From positions 434,001-498,000 of the forward strand of contig NC_070569.1 in the NCBI RefSeq assembly GCF_026914185.1: DNA of 64,000 nucleotides, read 5' to 3'. The stretch is from Puccinia triticina. Taxonomy: Eukaryota > Basidiomycota > Pucciniomycetes > Pucciniales > Pucciniaceae. Positions 9,723 to 18,048 of the stretch are shown one piece after another (within the stretch, counting starts at the first letter, position 1; each line of letters starts with the position of its first letter). The position numbers and the translations under genes were made by a program. The notes beneath the pieces are model-generated. The model searched no databases. It was given only the letters and a program-made list of their open reading frames with translations, and had not been told where the DNA came from.

Positions 9723-10010
9723 TCAAGAATGGGATTTGATGAGGTCGATGACTTGGGAAATCTTCTTGAAATCTTTATTCTTGGCCACTTGACTATTGCA
9801 GATCTCAACCTTGACTCCCGAACAGATATCAAGAATGATTGGATCAGAAGTCTTGATGCACTTCACGACGTTTGGGCGTTCAATACGCCAGCAATCACCA
9901 GGTTATGGTGGGTGGTTGTGGAGGAAGCCAGGTGGGTTTTGACCGAGTCCCAGTTGAAGGTTTGGCCGGTCCCTCCACATAGGCTGAGGTTGGCGCTGTC
10001 CAGGATGGAG
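9723..10010 (-). pseudogene. Captured gene 3' fragment in Helitron C, minus strand
   Basis: A minus-strand frame from about 9901 reads DCWRIERPNVVKCIKTSDPI, then LDICSGVKVEICNSQV and KDFKKISQVIDLIKSHS, with a stop at 9723. It has regular residue composition, unlike the surrounding shadows. Upstream (9902-10010) a different frame gives ILDSANLSLCGGTGQTFNWD, so a frameshift or small intron lies near 9902. The pattern (Cys-containing, GGTGQTFNWD) could be a secreted or cell-wall protein C-terminus, but I cannot name the family. Confidence 0.5.
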
Positions 10011-10015
10011 AATGC

Positions 10016-11133
10016 GTGCATGCCGGGCTCGTTTGGGGCAGGTGTGATGATTCATCATCCGGACCAATGCCCCTCTCGATGAAATTTAGCCCGCTGGGAA
10101 GAATTTTGAGCACGCTACGCCATTGGATGAAGCTGCGTGGGATTGACAACCCGGACTCGGCTCAGGTTACTCGGGCATCACCAGTCCTTCCAACAAGAGG
10201 CGGCAGCGATGCCGGCTCATTTATAGCCCCATCTCAAGACGCATATTCCAGTGGAAAGAACGACTCGCCGCTTGAGCTGCCATCATCCCCAGCTTTCCCA
10301 TCACATTCTCCCAACCTCCGCGATGCCCCTGGAAGCTTTTTGCCATTGATGTACGACAACAAGGCCTTTTCACCTGCCATGTCACATGCACCTCAAGCGC
10401 ATGTGATGCCTGTGCACCCCGGGGCTACCACCCTTGTCGTTTCGATCGTCGCCGGAAGTCTGGGTCTTGTTGGAATTCGTCTGATTCTCCCCATATTGGC
10501 TTGGAAGAAGAACGGATGCTTTCCCGGACTTTCATCTTGGAAACGCAAGCATAGAGGCACTACCTATGATGAATTTATGGAGGAGAAGAGTTTTTGGGTT
10601 GCTGACAAACAACCCAAGATCCATCGTGAAAGCAAACCAAACCCCGAGCGCACAGTCACTACTGTTAATCAGAAGTCAAACAGCTTCTGTTCCGCTAGTG
10701 AGGATGGTCGAAGCGGCCACCCGGTGTCTCGCAGCCCATCTCAAGCTTCTTCTATTCCACCAAATTAAGCATTGACAGCATCCAGCTTGAATTTCCTGTA
10801 CCCGTATCGTCCCCGATTGCGCCTTCCCTTTCATCGGGCCTCAGTAGCAACTATGAGGACGATCTGAAGCAGAATGATTATAAGGTTATCAGTACCTTGA
10901 AAAATCAAACCCAACCGGAGCCCGCTCAATCACCCCACAAAATCAATTTTTCTGACGATGCCCACCTCGCTAGCCGGCCAAGGTCTGATAGCAAGTCTTC
11001 AAACATATTGAAGGCTTCCCTCAAAAGCATCAGCTCCATTGCTTCTTTCCTTCTCAGTATCACAAAGTTTGACTCTTTATCAGCAGGAAACAAGAAGGGA
11101 AAACTTGAGATGGGTATCAGCAGTGAGAATTGA
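10016..11133 (+). pseudogene. Captured fragment of a single-span membrane protein in Helitron C
   Basis: An open frame of about 250 codons ends at 10768 and appears to continue in another frame to 11133. A Ser/Pro-rich extracellular-like part is followed by one hydrophobic span (TTLVVSIVAGSLGLVGIRLI and LPILAW, about 10420-10510). A basic Ser-rich tail resembling a cytosolic domain follows. The second frame (10770-11133) is also Ser/Lys-rich. The architecture fits a fungal single-pass membrane protein, but no known domain is seen. The frameshift and lack of a clear start point to a decayed captured copy. Confidence 0.45.
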
Positions 11134-11567
11134 GGTAAAAGCGTTGGGCCGTTGGGTGATGGGTTGCAAAGCTGGGGGGTGGCGAGGACGGTTTTGAGTC
11201 ATAGCATTGGGTAGGGGTGGGAGCGACGTGGCGGTAGCCGAGGCCGCGGTCGTATCAAAGGCAACGGCAGGAGGATCTAGGCGTTGGGATGAGGAAATAT
11301 GGACGTTGGGCGGCAGGTTGTGGGGCTTGGGGGGTGGCGATGGCGTTTAAAATTCATAACAGTGGGTGACGGTGGGATCGTCATGGCGGTAGGTGAGGCC
11401 GCGGTCGTCTGAACGGTAACGGCGGCGGGGGCCCGTGGCGATTGGAGGGTGATGGCGTTGTGGCGCTTGGTGGGGCAACGCTCGTCTGTATCAGGACCGC
11501 GGTAGCAGGTGATGTGGGGGGTCATGGTTTGGGGTGGTTATTGTCGGGTGCGAGCTAGGGAGTTGAC
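11134..11567. other. GC-rich Helitron C body, no gene recognised
   Basis: G-rich sequence with repeated GGTGGCGATGGCG-like stretches on the plus strand. The minus-strand frame at 11277-11525 is Pro/Thr-rich and looks like a shadow. Confidence 0.3.
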
Positions 11568-11993
11568 TATAAAAGGGGGGGGTGATTTAGGAGTAGGTTT
11601 ACTTCAGGCGACTCACAAGCTGTAATTCCAGCCCCTGGGTCGTCTCACCCCCGTCCGCTGTTGCAATTGCGCAGTCCGGCGGGGGATATTCGTGGGCCCC
11701 CCTTGTGCTTTAGGGCTGGGGGTCCTCTTCCCAACGCTTTTTAACCCTGCTAGACAGGGATGGGCGTTGGGCCACGGTGTGTCAGCTTGCTGCGCTAGGT
11801 GGCTGGGGGGGTTCTTTGGGGCTTTTGTGGGCACTTTTTTTTGTATTTAGTCTGTTTGTGGGCCAACTCACGGCCTTTTGGAGCATGTTTCATAAAAGGG
11901 AGAACCTTTGATCTTTTTTTTTGTATTTTGGCAAATTGTAGGGAGAACCCTTGAATTTTTTTTCTATGAACCTGAGACTTTAATATACTTGGA
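11568..11993 (+). ncRNA. Candidate structured outward RNA at Helitron 5' end, copy C
   Basis: A strong TATA box (TATAAAA, 11568-11574) is followed by stem CCCCCG/CGGGGG capped by TTGCAATTGCGCAG (11661-11674), then stem GGGCCCCC/GGGGGTCC. A two-tier hairpin comes next: outer CCCAACGC (11730-11737) with GCGTTGGG (11764-11771), inner CCCTG (11745-11749) with CAGGG (11755-11759). GGGAGAACCC occurs at 11941. The hairpin bases differ completely from copy D while pairing remains perfect. Confidence 0.6.
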
Positions 11994-12039
11994 TTTTAAG
12001 CCTATTTGCGTTGCGTAGAAATGAGTAGAAAAAAAAACC
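11994..12039 (-). repeat. Foldback right arm, outer end
   Basis: This resumes the right arm after Helitron C and ends in AAAAAAAAACC, matching the outer left end GGTTTTTTT at 2356. Beyond 12039 a degenerate GTACGCA/GGAAAAGGGGGTACGC motif resembles one inside the arms (7973-8000). Confidence 0.75.
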
Positions 12040-12149
12040 GTGTACGCACCCGGAAAAGGGGGTACGCAAAAACCGGGTACAAACGCGGAAAAACCGGGTA
12101 CGTTTAGTAACCCCCAACAAAAAATACAAATTATAAAAGTAAGTATTTA

Positions 12150-12345
12150 CAAGCAGTCCCAAAGATTTAACAAACTCCCAGCCTGTGACATGCCACAGGT
12201 GAAACAAGACCGGAGTTAACCCGCTCAGCCTGGCACAAGTGTGAGAAGCAAAAGTCGGGGCTGTGAGGCCATCAACCCGCGCAAGTGCAACAGGGGATGC
12301 CCTGAAGGACATTTGCCACTGCTTTGTGGCTGTGTTATATAGCCT
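12150..12345 (-). ncRNA. Helitron 5'-end RNA-like module, fragment in inverted orientation
   Basis: This is the reverse complement of the copy A module (about 226-410). Hairpin CCTGTG/CACAGG and the TTGCACTTGCGC loop are present, and a TATA-like element reads on the minus strand at about 12334-12342. The Helitron terminus with AATAAA is missing, so it is a truncated remnant of a plus-strand Helitron. Confidence 0.55.
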
Positions 12346-12894
12346 TGTCAGGCCCCTTCCCTCACAACTCAACCATACTCACCGTTTCCAAGCACATGAC
12401 ACATCACCCCGCCCACCAGCCACATCCATCAACCCCTCCGTTTCAGCCTGCAAGAAATCCCACACCAAGGACAGCCACATACCTGCGAGTTCAATCTGGC
12501 TGTATTTGTTGCCTCTGATACACCCCTCCCCCTTTTTGCTGGCTTGGTGATCACCATCATACACACTTTCTTCCCCTCCACCCATGCCCAGCTCTGGGAG
12601 ACCACCAAGTGGGGCTGGTCCGAGCACCATGTTGGGCTGAATCCTTCCAACCCTCCTCCATGTGCTTGCACGAACCGCCCAAATTTCACCTCCAGTCTCT
12701 CCGCCGCCGTCGGATCACAGCAGTTCTGGGCAAAAAGGCGCCTCGTCGGCAGTGCGGTCAAAGATGGGGAGTGCGAGGTGGTCGATTCTGTCGGCAATGG
12801 GCTTGCCGGGCCGGCTGTTTGGCCTCAACTAACGCTCACTCGCCAACTCCGTCCCCTCCTTTAAGTTTGATTAGCACTACATCTCCAGCCCCGG
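12346..12894. other. Remnant Helitron body, no gene recognised
   Basis: Several short overlapping frames on both strands, none with a recognisable domain. It probably belongs to the truncated plus-strand Helitron. Confidence 0.3.
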
Positions 12895-13363
12895 TGTAAA
12901 GCTCAAAAGTGTTCCTGAGAACCTTTTGCTGAGTGCAGAAAGGGATGAATGAGGTTACCTCTGCCTTTCCTGGGTCACTAGACACTAAAACAAGCCCCCC
13001 AATCTACGATTGGAAGGTTTATGTAGTGATAGTGGAGGTGTATCAAAAGATAGCCTACGTCGAACAAGTGGCTTAGGGGATATGGGTGATGTAACCGGTG
13101 CTGAGCGAGTCGCGAGTTGATATGGTCCGTGTGTTGCCGCAAAGAGTTTGTGGAACACCCTGACAGAGGGGTTGATGATGATTGAGCGATGTAATAGTGT
13201 TGTTGTATGTATGTAATTGTTATGTAATAAGGGTAAAACCACAATATAGTGGGGGCTAATACTGTAGAGTGAGCAAGTGTTGTACTGTTATGGGGTAAGC
13301 TGAGTGCAAGTAGTTTGCTGAGAGAAATTACAACTGGGGGGAGGAGAGCCTCCTTAAATAGAA

Positions 13364-13705
13364 AAGAGTGAGGGATTTTAGCTCCAGGGGAACCAGGGAA
13401 TGAGGGATTTTAGCTGCCCTGAGCTGTCAAATGAGGGATTTTGGCTGGTGGTACAGCCTAGATGAGGGGATTTAGCCCGATTGACAGGTCACATGATGTA
13501 ATGATGAGGTAATTTAGCTGGTGAGAAAGTGGAGGTGAGAGGTTTGAGTTTGGCCTATGATGTCATTGACGTATGATGTCATTGGGTCATCTGATCATCT
13601 GTACTGCCCCTGTCTGTCAAATGATGTCATACAAGGGAATTTAGCTAGCCTGAGCTGTCAACTGATGTCGTGTGTAAGCTGCATGAGGGGTTTTTGCTAG
13701 CTTGA
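13364..13705 (-). promoter_or_regulatory. U3 motif array, about seven copies of AGCTAAAATCCCTCA
   Basis: Plus-strand forms TGAGGGATTTTAGCT and variants occur near 13367, 13400, 13432, 13463, 13507, 13632 and 13684, all upstream of the LTR TATA. The same motif is repeated in the gypsy 2 LTR and occurs once in gypsy 1. It is probably a binding site for a host activator. Confidence 0.5.
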
Positions 13706-13742
13706 CACCTGCATGAACTGCAGCGCCTATTACACTAGTCTG

Positions 13743-13815
13743 CATGCACCTGCATGAGCCTGCATAAGACTGCATAAGACTGCATAAGACTGCATAAGCC
13801 TGCATAAGCCTGCAT
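13743..13815 (+). repeat. Tandem 10-bp repeat in LTR U3 (CTGCATAAGA-like, about 7 copies)
   Basis: Short tandem units CTGCATAAGA, CTGCATAAGC and CTGCATGA are arrayed within the minus-strand LTR, upstream of its promoter. It could act as an enhancer array or be a simple satellite. Confidence 0.8.
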
Positions 13816-14170
13816 GACACGTGCATAACACAATGTAATGAGTGCAGCTGATGAGGTAAAGCATATGTAAAGGGTAGACAAGTGTCAGAGCGGACCATGT
13901 AATCCGTTACATGGTCCTGAGTAAGGGTGGTTCATGTAACGGATTACATGACCTGAGTATGGTGTTTGTGTGCATGAAACTGGCTGATGGTGTCTTGAAG
14001 GGGTTGTATCTTCTGATCCAGAGGGGTGTAAGGTGTGTTGTCCATGGTATCCTGTGTAGTTTTGGCCGTAGAATCCAATGGTGTCACCGTGTTGGTTAAT
14101 TTGTGAGTGTACATATGAGAAAATGGAAAATTTTGAAATGGGCTAGATGGGTAACCATAAAGCATACCAC

Positions 14171-14468
14171 ATCCTCCCCCAACTTATTGTCTCTCCCCAG
14201 ACAAAATTCTGTTTTGATTGTTGTTGTTATCCAAGGTGTAGAGTTGTGTCTTGATGTCTTGAAGTTTGTTGATTGTTGTCCGTGTATGAGGTGTTAATCT
14301 TGAGGTTTGATAGAGAAAAGAAAGGGAAAAAAAAGAAGAGAAAAAAGTTGTTGATTATTTATGTGTTTCAATTTGTCAATGTATTTTTATTGTCTTTTCT
14401 TTTTTTTTTTTTTTTTTTATTATTGCTTTCTCTTTTTATTTGTTTTGTTTCTTGTTTTTATGTATGTA
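14171..14468 (-). other. 3' internal end of the minus-strand gypsy, with polypurine tract
   Basis: The minus strand reads CTGGGGAGAGACAATAAG and then TTGGGGGAGGA just before the LTR. This is close to the gypsy 3 polypurine region at 29384-29415. No coding sequence remains before Helitron D interrupts at 14469. Confidence 0.7.
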
Positions 14469-14500
14469 CTAGAGGCCAAGGCGGCTTTGCCGCTGCAAAT
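14469..14500 (-). other. Helitron D 3' terminus (CTAG plus hairpin)
   Basis: CTAG at 14469-14472, a short spacer, then the 5-bp stem GCGGC/GCCGC with loop ttt. Host A precedes it. Confidence 0.9.
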
Positions 14501-15559
14501 CCTAGGCTCAATTGCAACACTCAATTGTAAAACTAACACAACACAACAAAATATTGGACCAATTATTGGTATTGTATTGATTTACCAATACACAAGAGCT
14601 TGACATGGGTGTATTTTATCCAATAAAAAAGACAATATCCCTGGATTTTATTTCCTAGTCCAACACAAAAATATGTGGAATATTTTATTGTATCACCACT
14701 GGGCTTCTACACTACACTACACTACATATGCTACAGGGGCATGTAGTGATAGCAAAGCCCCATGTGAGTCTGTAGTTTTGGAGCTTCTAAGATGCTTTGT
14801 GGTACTCTAAAGCACCTTTAGTGATGAAAAACCACTGAATAACTCTACAGCACAGCTTAGTGGGAGCTATTGCTATTTTGTGGCCTGTGCATGTAGCGCT
14901 AGCACACATCAAGCAAAAATTTGCTACACTACAAAGTCAGATCAGAATTTTGCTACTTTAGGACACACTATTAATATCATTGGTGTAGCTGGCCCAATCT
15001 TGGTTTTATTAGGACAGTTAAAATCTAGTAATGGCAACTGCTGCTGGTTTTTGTATGTACTGGAGTGCTGTCTGTTGGTTTTGGAAATTCATTAATTTCC
15101 CAGCCAAATTAGCTTGGTGAGCAACAGAGCTTCAGGTTCTGAGATCATAAAATGAATAAGTAGGTTTTTGGCTGCTACAATCACAGCAGATATTTTGCAG
15201 CCTTAGTTTTTTTCTGACATCTTTGATAATTTTCAAGCAAACACATGCACAACTGAACCATACTAAAAATTGGGAGTCCAAAGATTTATAACAAGCACAC
15301 AAAAATCCATCAAGTGGAAATAGATCAACTGTTAGTTTTTAGGAACTTAAAAGATCATCATGTGTTTGCAAGAGTCATGCTTGTAACCACATGATCTCAC
15401 TTCAAGACTTTGGGCCAATAACCTATGGAGCTTAGGTCTTAAATCAGGAAAAAAGGTTTGGGTACCCGTGCAACAAAGATACCATTTAGGTGTCATCTGC
15501 TCAATTGTGGAATCATGCAGGTTTCAACATCACTCAACATGAATGGAGGAGTTAGATCA
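14501..15559. other. AT-rich Helitron D interior, no gene recognised
   Basis: No convincing frame. A short ACACT-type microsatellite lies near 14710. Confidence 0.35.
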
Positions 15560-15703
15560 AATTCAGTTGTTATTCTACCCCACAAAATTTTGGTGTCAAA
15601 CACCCCAGGCGTGACCTTAGAGCGTATCCAGAATTCAGTTGTTATTCTACCCCACGAAATTTTGGTGTCAAACACCCCAGGTGTGACCTTAGAGCGTATC
15701 CAG
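15560..15703 (+). repeat. 72-bp tandem duplication, 2 copies
   Basis: The unit begins AATTCAGTTGTTATTCTACC at 15560 and again at 15632, with two differences. The second copy starts exactly where the first ends. Confidence 0.9.
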
Positions 15704-15957
15704 TTGAGATGCTGATTTAAAACATTTTTCAAGTTGGAGGTTAAATTCATCTGTCAGGTTTGTCGTGGCGCTTTAATCACAACATGTGAGTACTACTGAC
15801 TTGTACTTGCTCAAGAAACTGTTTACAACACCAGCCAACACGTTTAAGCCATGATGTTATGAGAGGGAAACTTTTTGGCGGTGCTTGTTCAAACCCGCAC
15901 AAGTTGCTGACATTCACTTGCCTGAGTTGACCCAAACATATCAGGTGTGAGTAGGAC

Positions 15958-16490
15958 GAAGGGCGCCTTGGGGTGAGTATGGCCCCGGGGTCGCCCGAGA
16001 GTTGGCCACATGCCTCCACGGCCGTACCGCCGGCCTGTTGAGGCGTAGGCCCAGAGAGGCCCCATCGGAGCCTTCGAATCGGGCGAGCCATGAGGGCAGC
16101 CCCGAGGGGTGTGGGATGCGGGCAGCGCATTCAACAACCCCCAGAAACACCTTGAAGAGACCCTTGGGGTTCATCATGGCGTTGCCAAGGCTGGCCGCCG
16201 GCAGGACGGGGGGCGCCTTGGGGTGATTATGGCCCCGGGGTCGCCCGGGAGTCGGCCACATGCCTCCATCTCGGCGGCGGGCTTCTTAGCGACGGGCTTG
16301 CTGACCGGCTTGGCGGCTTTGGGGGCTGGTTTCTGCGAGACGGAAGCGGAGTCAACAACGGCACCAGTGGGAGCTGCAGGATGAGGATGGACTTACGGGC
16401 TCTTTGACTTCCGAGATGGGTTTGACGGGTTTGGCTAGTTTGACCTTGCCGCTGGCACCCTTGCCTTAGCGGCGGCGACTTTCTTTGTGG
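15958..16490 (-). repeat. Duplicated GC-rich blocks, including a second copy of the histone H1 tail
   Basis: The block GGGGGCGCCTTGGGGTGATT at 16209 repeats one at about 15960. The H1-tail block at about 16270-16465 repeats 16557-16750, with a few changes. These are local duplications inside the captured gene, and they place a partial second H1 tail downstream of the first. Confidence 0.7.
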
Positions 16491-17016
16491 GGGCGGTGGG
16501 GACCTTCTTGGTTACCTTCTTGGCAGCGGCTGGGGCCTTTAATTTCTCGGTGGCGGGCTTCTTAGCGACGGGCTTGCTGGCAGGCTTGGCGGCTTTGGGG
16601 GCTGGTTTCTGCGAGACGGAAGCGGAGTCAACAACGGCACCAATGGGAGCTTCAGGATGAGGATGGACTTACGGGCTCTTTGACTTCCGAGACGGGTTTG
16701 ACGGGTTTGGCTAGTTTGACCTTGCCGCTGGCGCCCTTGGGCAGAGCGAAAACACCTTTCTCGGCCCCTTGAGCAATGGCTTTGTTCAGACGAGTAATGT
16801 TGGCCGGGGTGTCAAGAACCTTGAAGCGGAAAGCGAGATATCTGCGAACGTGGAGTAATGGGGTCAAAAAACATGTAAAGATCGCGGTGGGGGCAGAAAA
16901 TTGGCTTACTTCTTGATGGCTGGTCGACTGACGCCACCCCGGAGGTTTTCCTTGTCGTTCTTGATTGCATCCTTGATCATGTCCTCCATGGTAAATTTGA
17001 TTTCGGTGGGTGCGGC
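16487..17016 (-). pseudogene. Captured linker histone H1 gene fragment in Helitron D
   Basis: Linker histone H1 binds nucleosome entry/exit DNA in the nucleus. On the minus strand, exon 17016-16910 gives TEIKFTMEDMIKDAIKNDKE and GGVSRPAIKK. A 68-bp intron follows (GTAAGC..GCAG, 16909-16842). Exon 16841-16673 gives KYLAFRFKVLD, ITRLNKAIAQGAEKGVFALP and KGASGKVKLAKPVKP. Together these match the H1 winged-helix globular domain pattern. After a further GT..AG step of only 23 nt, a Lys/Ala/Pro tail follows (KPAPKAAKPASKPVAKKPAT). The start codon and first exon are missing, and the tail runs into duplicated sequence. It is therefore a captured fragment, not a working gene. Identification is from domain pattern only. 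Confidence 0.75.
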
Positions 17017-17328
17017 CTGCAGACGAAGATCGAAGTTGGTCAGATGTGCAATGCTTGGACTCTGCCCCGCTGTGTTGCAAATGAAATGCGCGAGGCAAGC
17101 GGAGTGGGTGGCGCGGCATGTAGCAACCATCGTGGCAAACCTTTGTAGTAGGGGCAACCCGCTGCCTTGGAGCATAGTGACTGGTACAGCCAGTACTCAA
17201 CCCTCCATGGTACACACAACATACAGCATGGAGGGCAACGCCACCGCCACGCTGCTGCCTTGCAACTGCCCGCACAGTTCTTGTGGACATAAATACCCAA
17301 AAACTCAAGGTGGGTGAGTTGGTTGGGG
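17017..17328. other. Helitron D stretch upstream of the H1 fragment
   Basis: An AG acceptor precedes the H1 exon at 17017, but no upstream H1 exon was recognised. Open frames here overlap on both strands. Confidence 0.35.
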
Positions 17329-17643
17329 TATATAAACCTGGGGTTTGGATTTTTTTAACCCCAGGACGTTCTCTGCCACTGCACTTCCAGCTGGCAGCTC
17401 CTCCTCAACCCCTCCGATGTTGCACTTGCGCAGTTTGAGGGTTAATTCTCGATGACCCCCCTTTGCAATTGCCTTAAATGCGGCGCGCTGGGGGTTATCT
17501 GTCCAATACTTGCAACCTCTCTAGAAGAGGATGGGTATTGGTTCTGGTGTTGTTGTTTGACTTTACTTTTTTTCTTGTTATTATTTTGTAGGGGAAACCC
17601 TTGATCTTTGTTTTTGTGATTGTCTGTCTTTAATAAACTTAGA
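17329..17643 (+). ncRNA. Candidate structured outward RNA at Helitron 5' end, copy D
   Basis: TATATAAA (17329-17336) is followed by stem AACCCCTC/GAGGGTT capped by TTGCACTTGCGCAG (17420-17433), then stem ACCCCC/GGGGGT. A two-tier hairpin comes next: outer CCAATAC (17503-17509) with GTATTGG (17535-17541), inner CCTCT (17516-17520) with AGAGG (17526-17530). GGGGAAACCC (17591-17600) and AATAAA (17632-17637) at the Helitron end follow. This is the most compact copy (315 nt). Confidence 0.6.
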
Positions 17644-18048
17644 TTTAATGAATTTTCTTAAATGAGGATTTGATGTTTAGCATATATAAAAAGTGGTAAG
17701 AGAGAGGGGGTAATTTAGTTTATTGTTTGACTTTTGTTGATGGGGTCGTGTAACTGTGAGTGTCTTGTCCTGGTTTGCGGCGAGGTAGCGCTATAGCGCT
17801 GCGCAGTACGCATGAGATTGCGCGCCAGTTCTGTAGCCATGTTTGGTGGTCGAGTAGTATTCCGGCTGCGGGTTTGAGTTCCAAGCCGCCTGAGGGGTTT
17901 AACTTGAGGCTACGCAAGCTGTGGCGCCCGCGTCCGTAGGTATGTCCTAGAGGGCCCCGGTAACCCATAGGTTTCCCGGGGATTGGGTTCGAGTACAAAG
18001 TTTTGCCTGAGTCCAGGCTTCTGATGAATCTCCGGTCGCGGACGCCGG
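17644..18048 (-). other. Unassigned transposon-derived stretch between Helitron D and gypsy 1
   Basis: It resumes the element that Helitron D entered. A minus-strand open frame of 130 codons (17720-18112) has even composition (for example RRFIRSLDSGKTLYSNPIPG) but no recognised domain, and it crosses the proposed LTR start. Its nature is unresolved. Confidence 0.3.

Larger units (their letters stand above)
8080..11993 (-). mobile_element. Helitron C, complete, non-autonomous (3.9 kb)
   Basis: The left edge is CTAGAGGCCA plus hairpin AGCGGC-ttt-GCCGCT, preceded by host A. The right edge is TTTAATATACTTGGA at 11993 followed by host T. Joining 8079 to 11994 recreates TTTTAGATGAATTTTAAGCC, found uninterrupted (inverted) at 2393-2412 in the other foldback arm. 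No Rep/helicase is encoded. It carries a duplicated block, two captured gene fragments and the 5'-end RNA-like module. Its terminal AATAAA is changed to AATATA. Confidence 0.9.
2356..12039. mobile_element. Long foldback (inverted-repeat) element, about 1.2 kb before two Helitron insertions
   Basis: Two arms of about 590 bp are inverted copies of each other around a 26-nt spacer at 7508-7533. The left arm is 2356-2743 plus 7307-7507. The right arm is 7534-8079 plus 11994-12039. Helitron B interrupts the left arm and Helitron C the right arm at different places, so each arm carries the uninterrupted version of the other's insertion site. The outer ends begin GGTTTTTTTCTA and ACGC-rich sequence. 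No clear target-site duplication was found. No protein is encoded. It could be a foldback or MITE-like DNA element, or a head-to-head pair of repeats. A transcript would form a long double-stranded RNA. Confidence 0.8.
12895..14170 (-). repeat. 3' LTR of a minus-strand gypsy element (about 1.28 kb)
   Basis: On the minus strand it starts TGTGGTATGC right after polypurine tract TTGGGGGAGGA, the arrangement of gypsy 3. The other end (TGTAAAGC at 12895 on the plus strand) is less certain. A TATA-like TATTTAAGG (minus, 13353-13361) is followed by GGAGGCTCTCCTC. Upstream of the TATA lie about seven copies of a TGAGGGATTTTAGCT motif shared with other LTRs. The partner LTR is outside the window or lost. 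Confidence 0.7.
14469..17643 (-). mobile_element. Helitron D, complete, non-autonomous (3.2 kb), carrying histone H1
   Basis: The left edge is CTAGAGGCCAA with hairpin GCGGC-ttt-GCCGC, preceded by host A. The right edge is TTTAATAAACTTAGA at 17643 followed by host T. It is inserted in the internal tail of a minus-strand gypsy element. No Rep/helicase is encoded. It contains a 72-bp tandem duplication, duplicated GC-rich blocks, a histone H1 gene fragment on the same strand, and the 5'-end RNA-like module. Confidence 0.88.

Noticed and set aside
13743..13815. CRISPR-like or structured array
   Set aside because: Simple 10-bp tandem repeats without spacers, inside a eukaryotic LTR.
16652..17308. 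218-codon minus-strand frame as one protein
   Set aside because: Only its end is histone H1; the rest crosses an intron and non-coding Helitron sequence.
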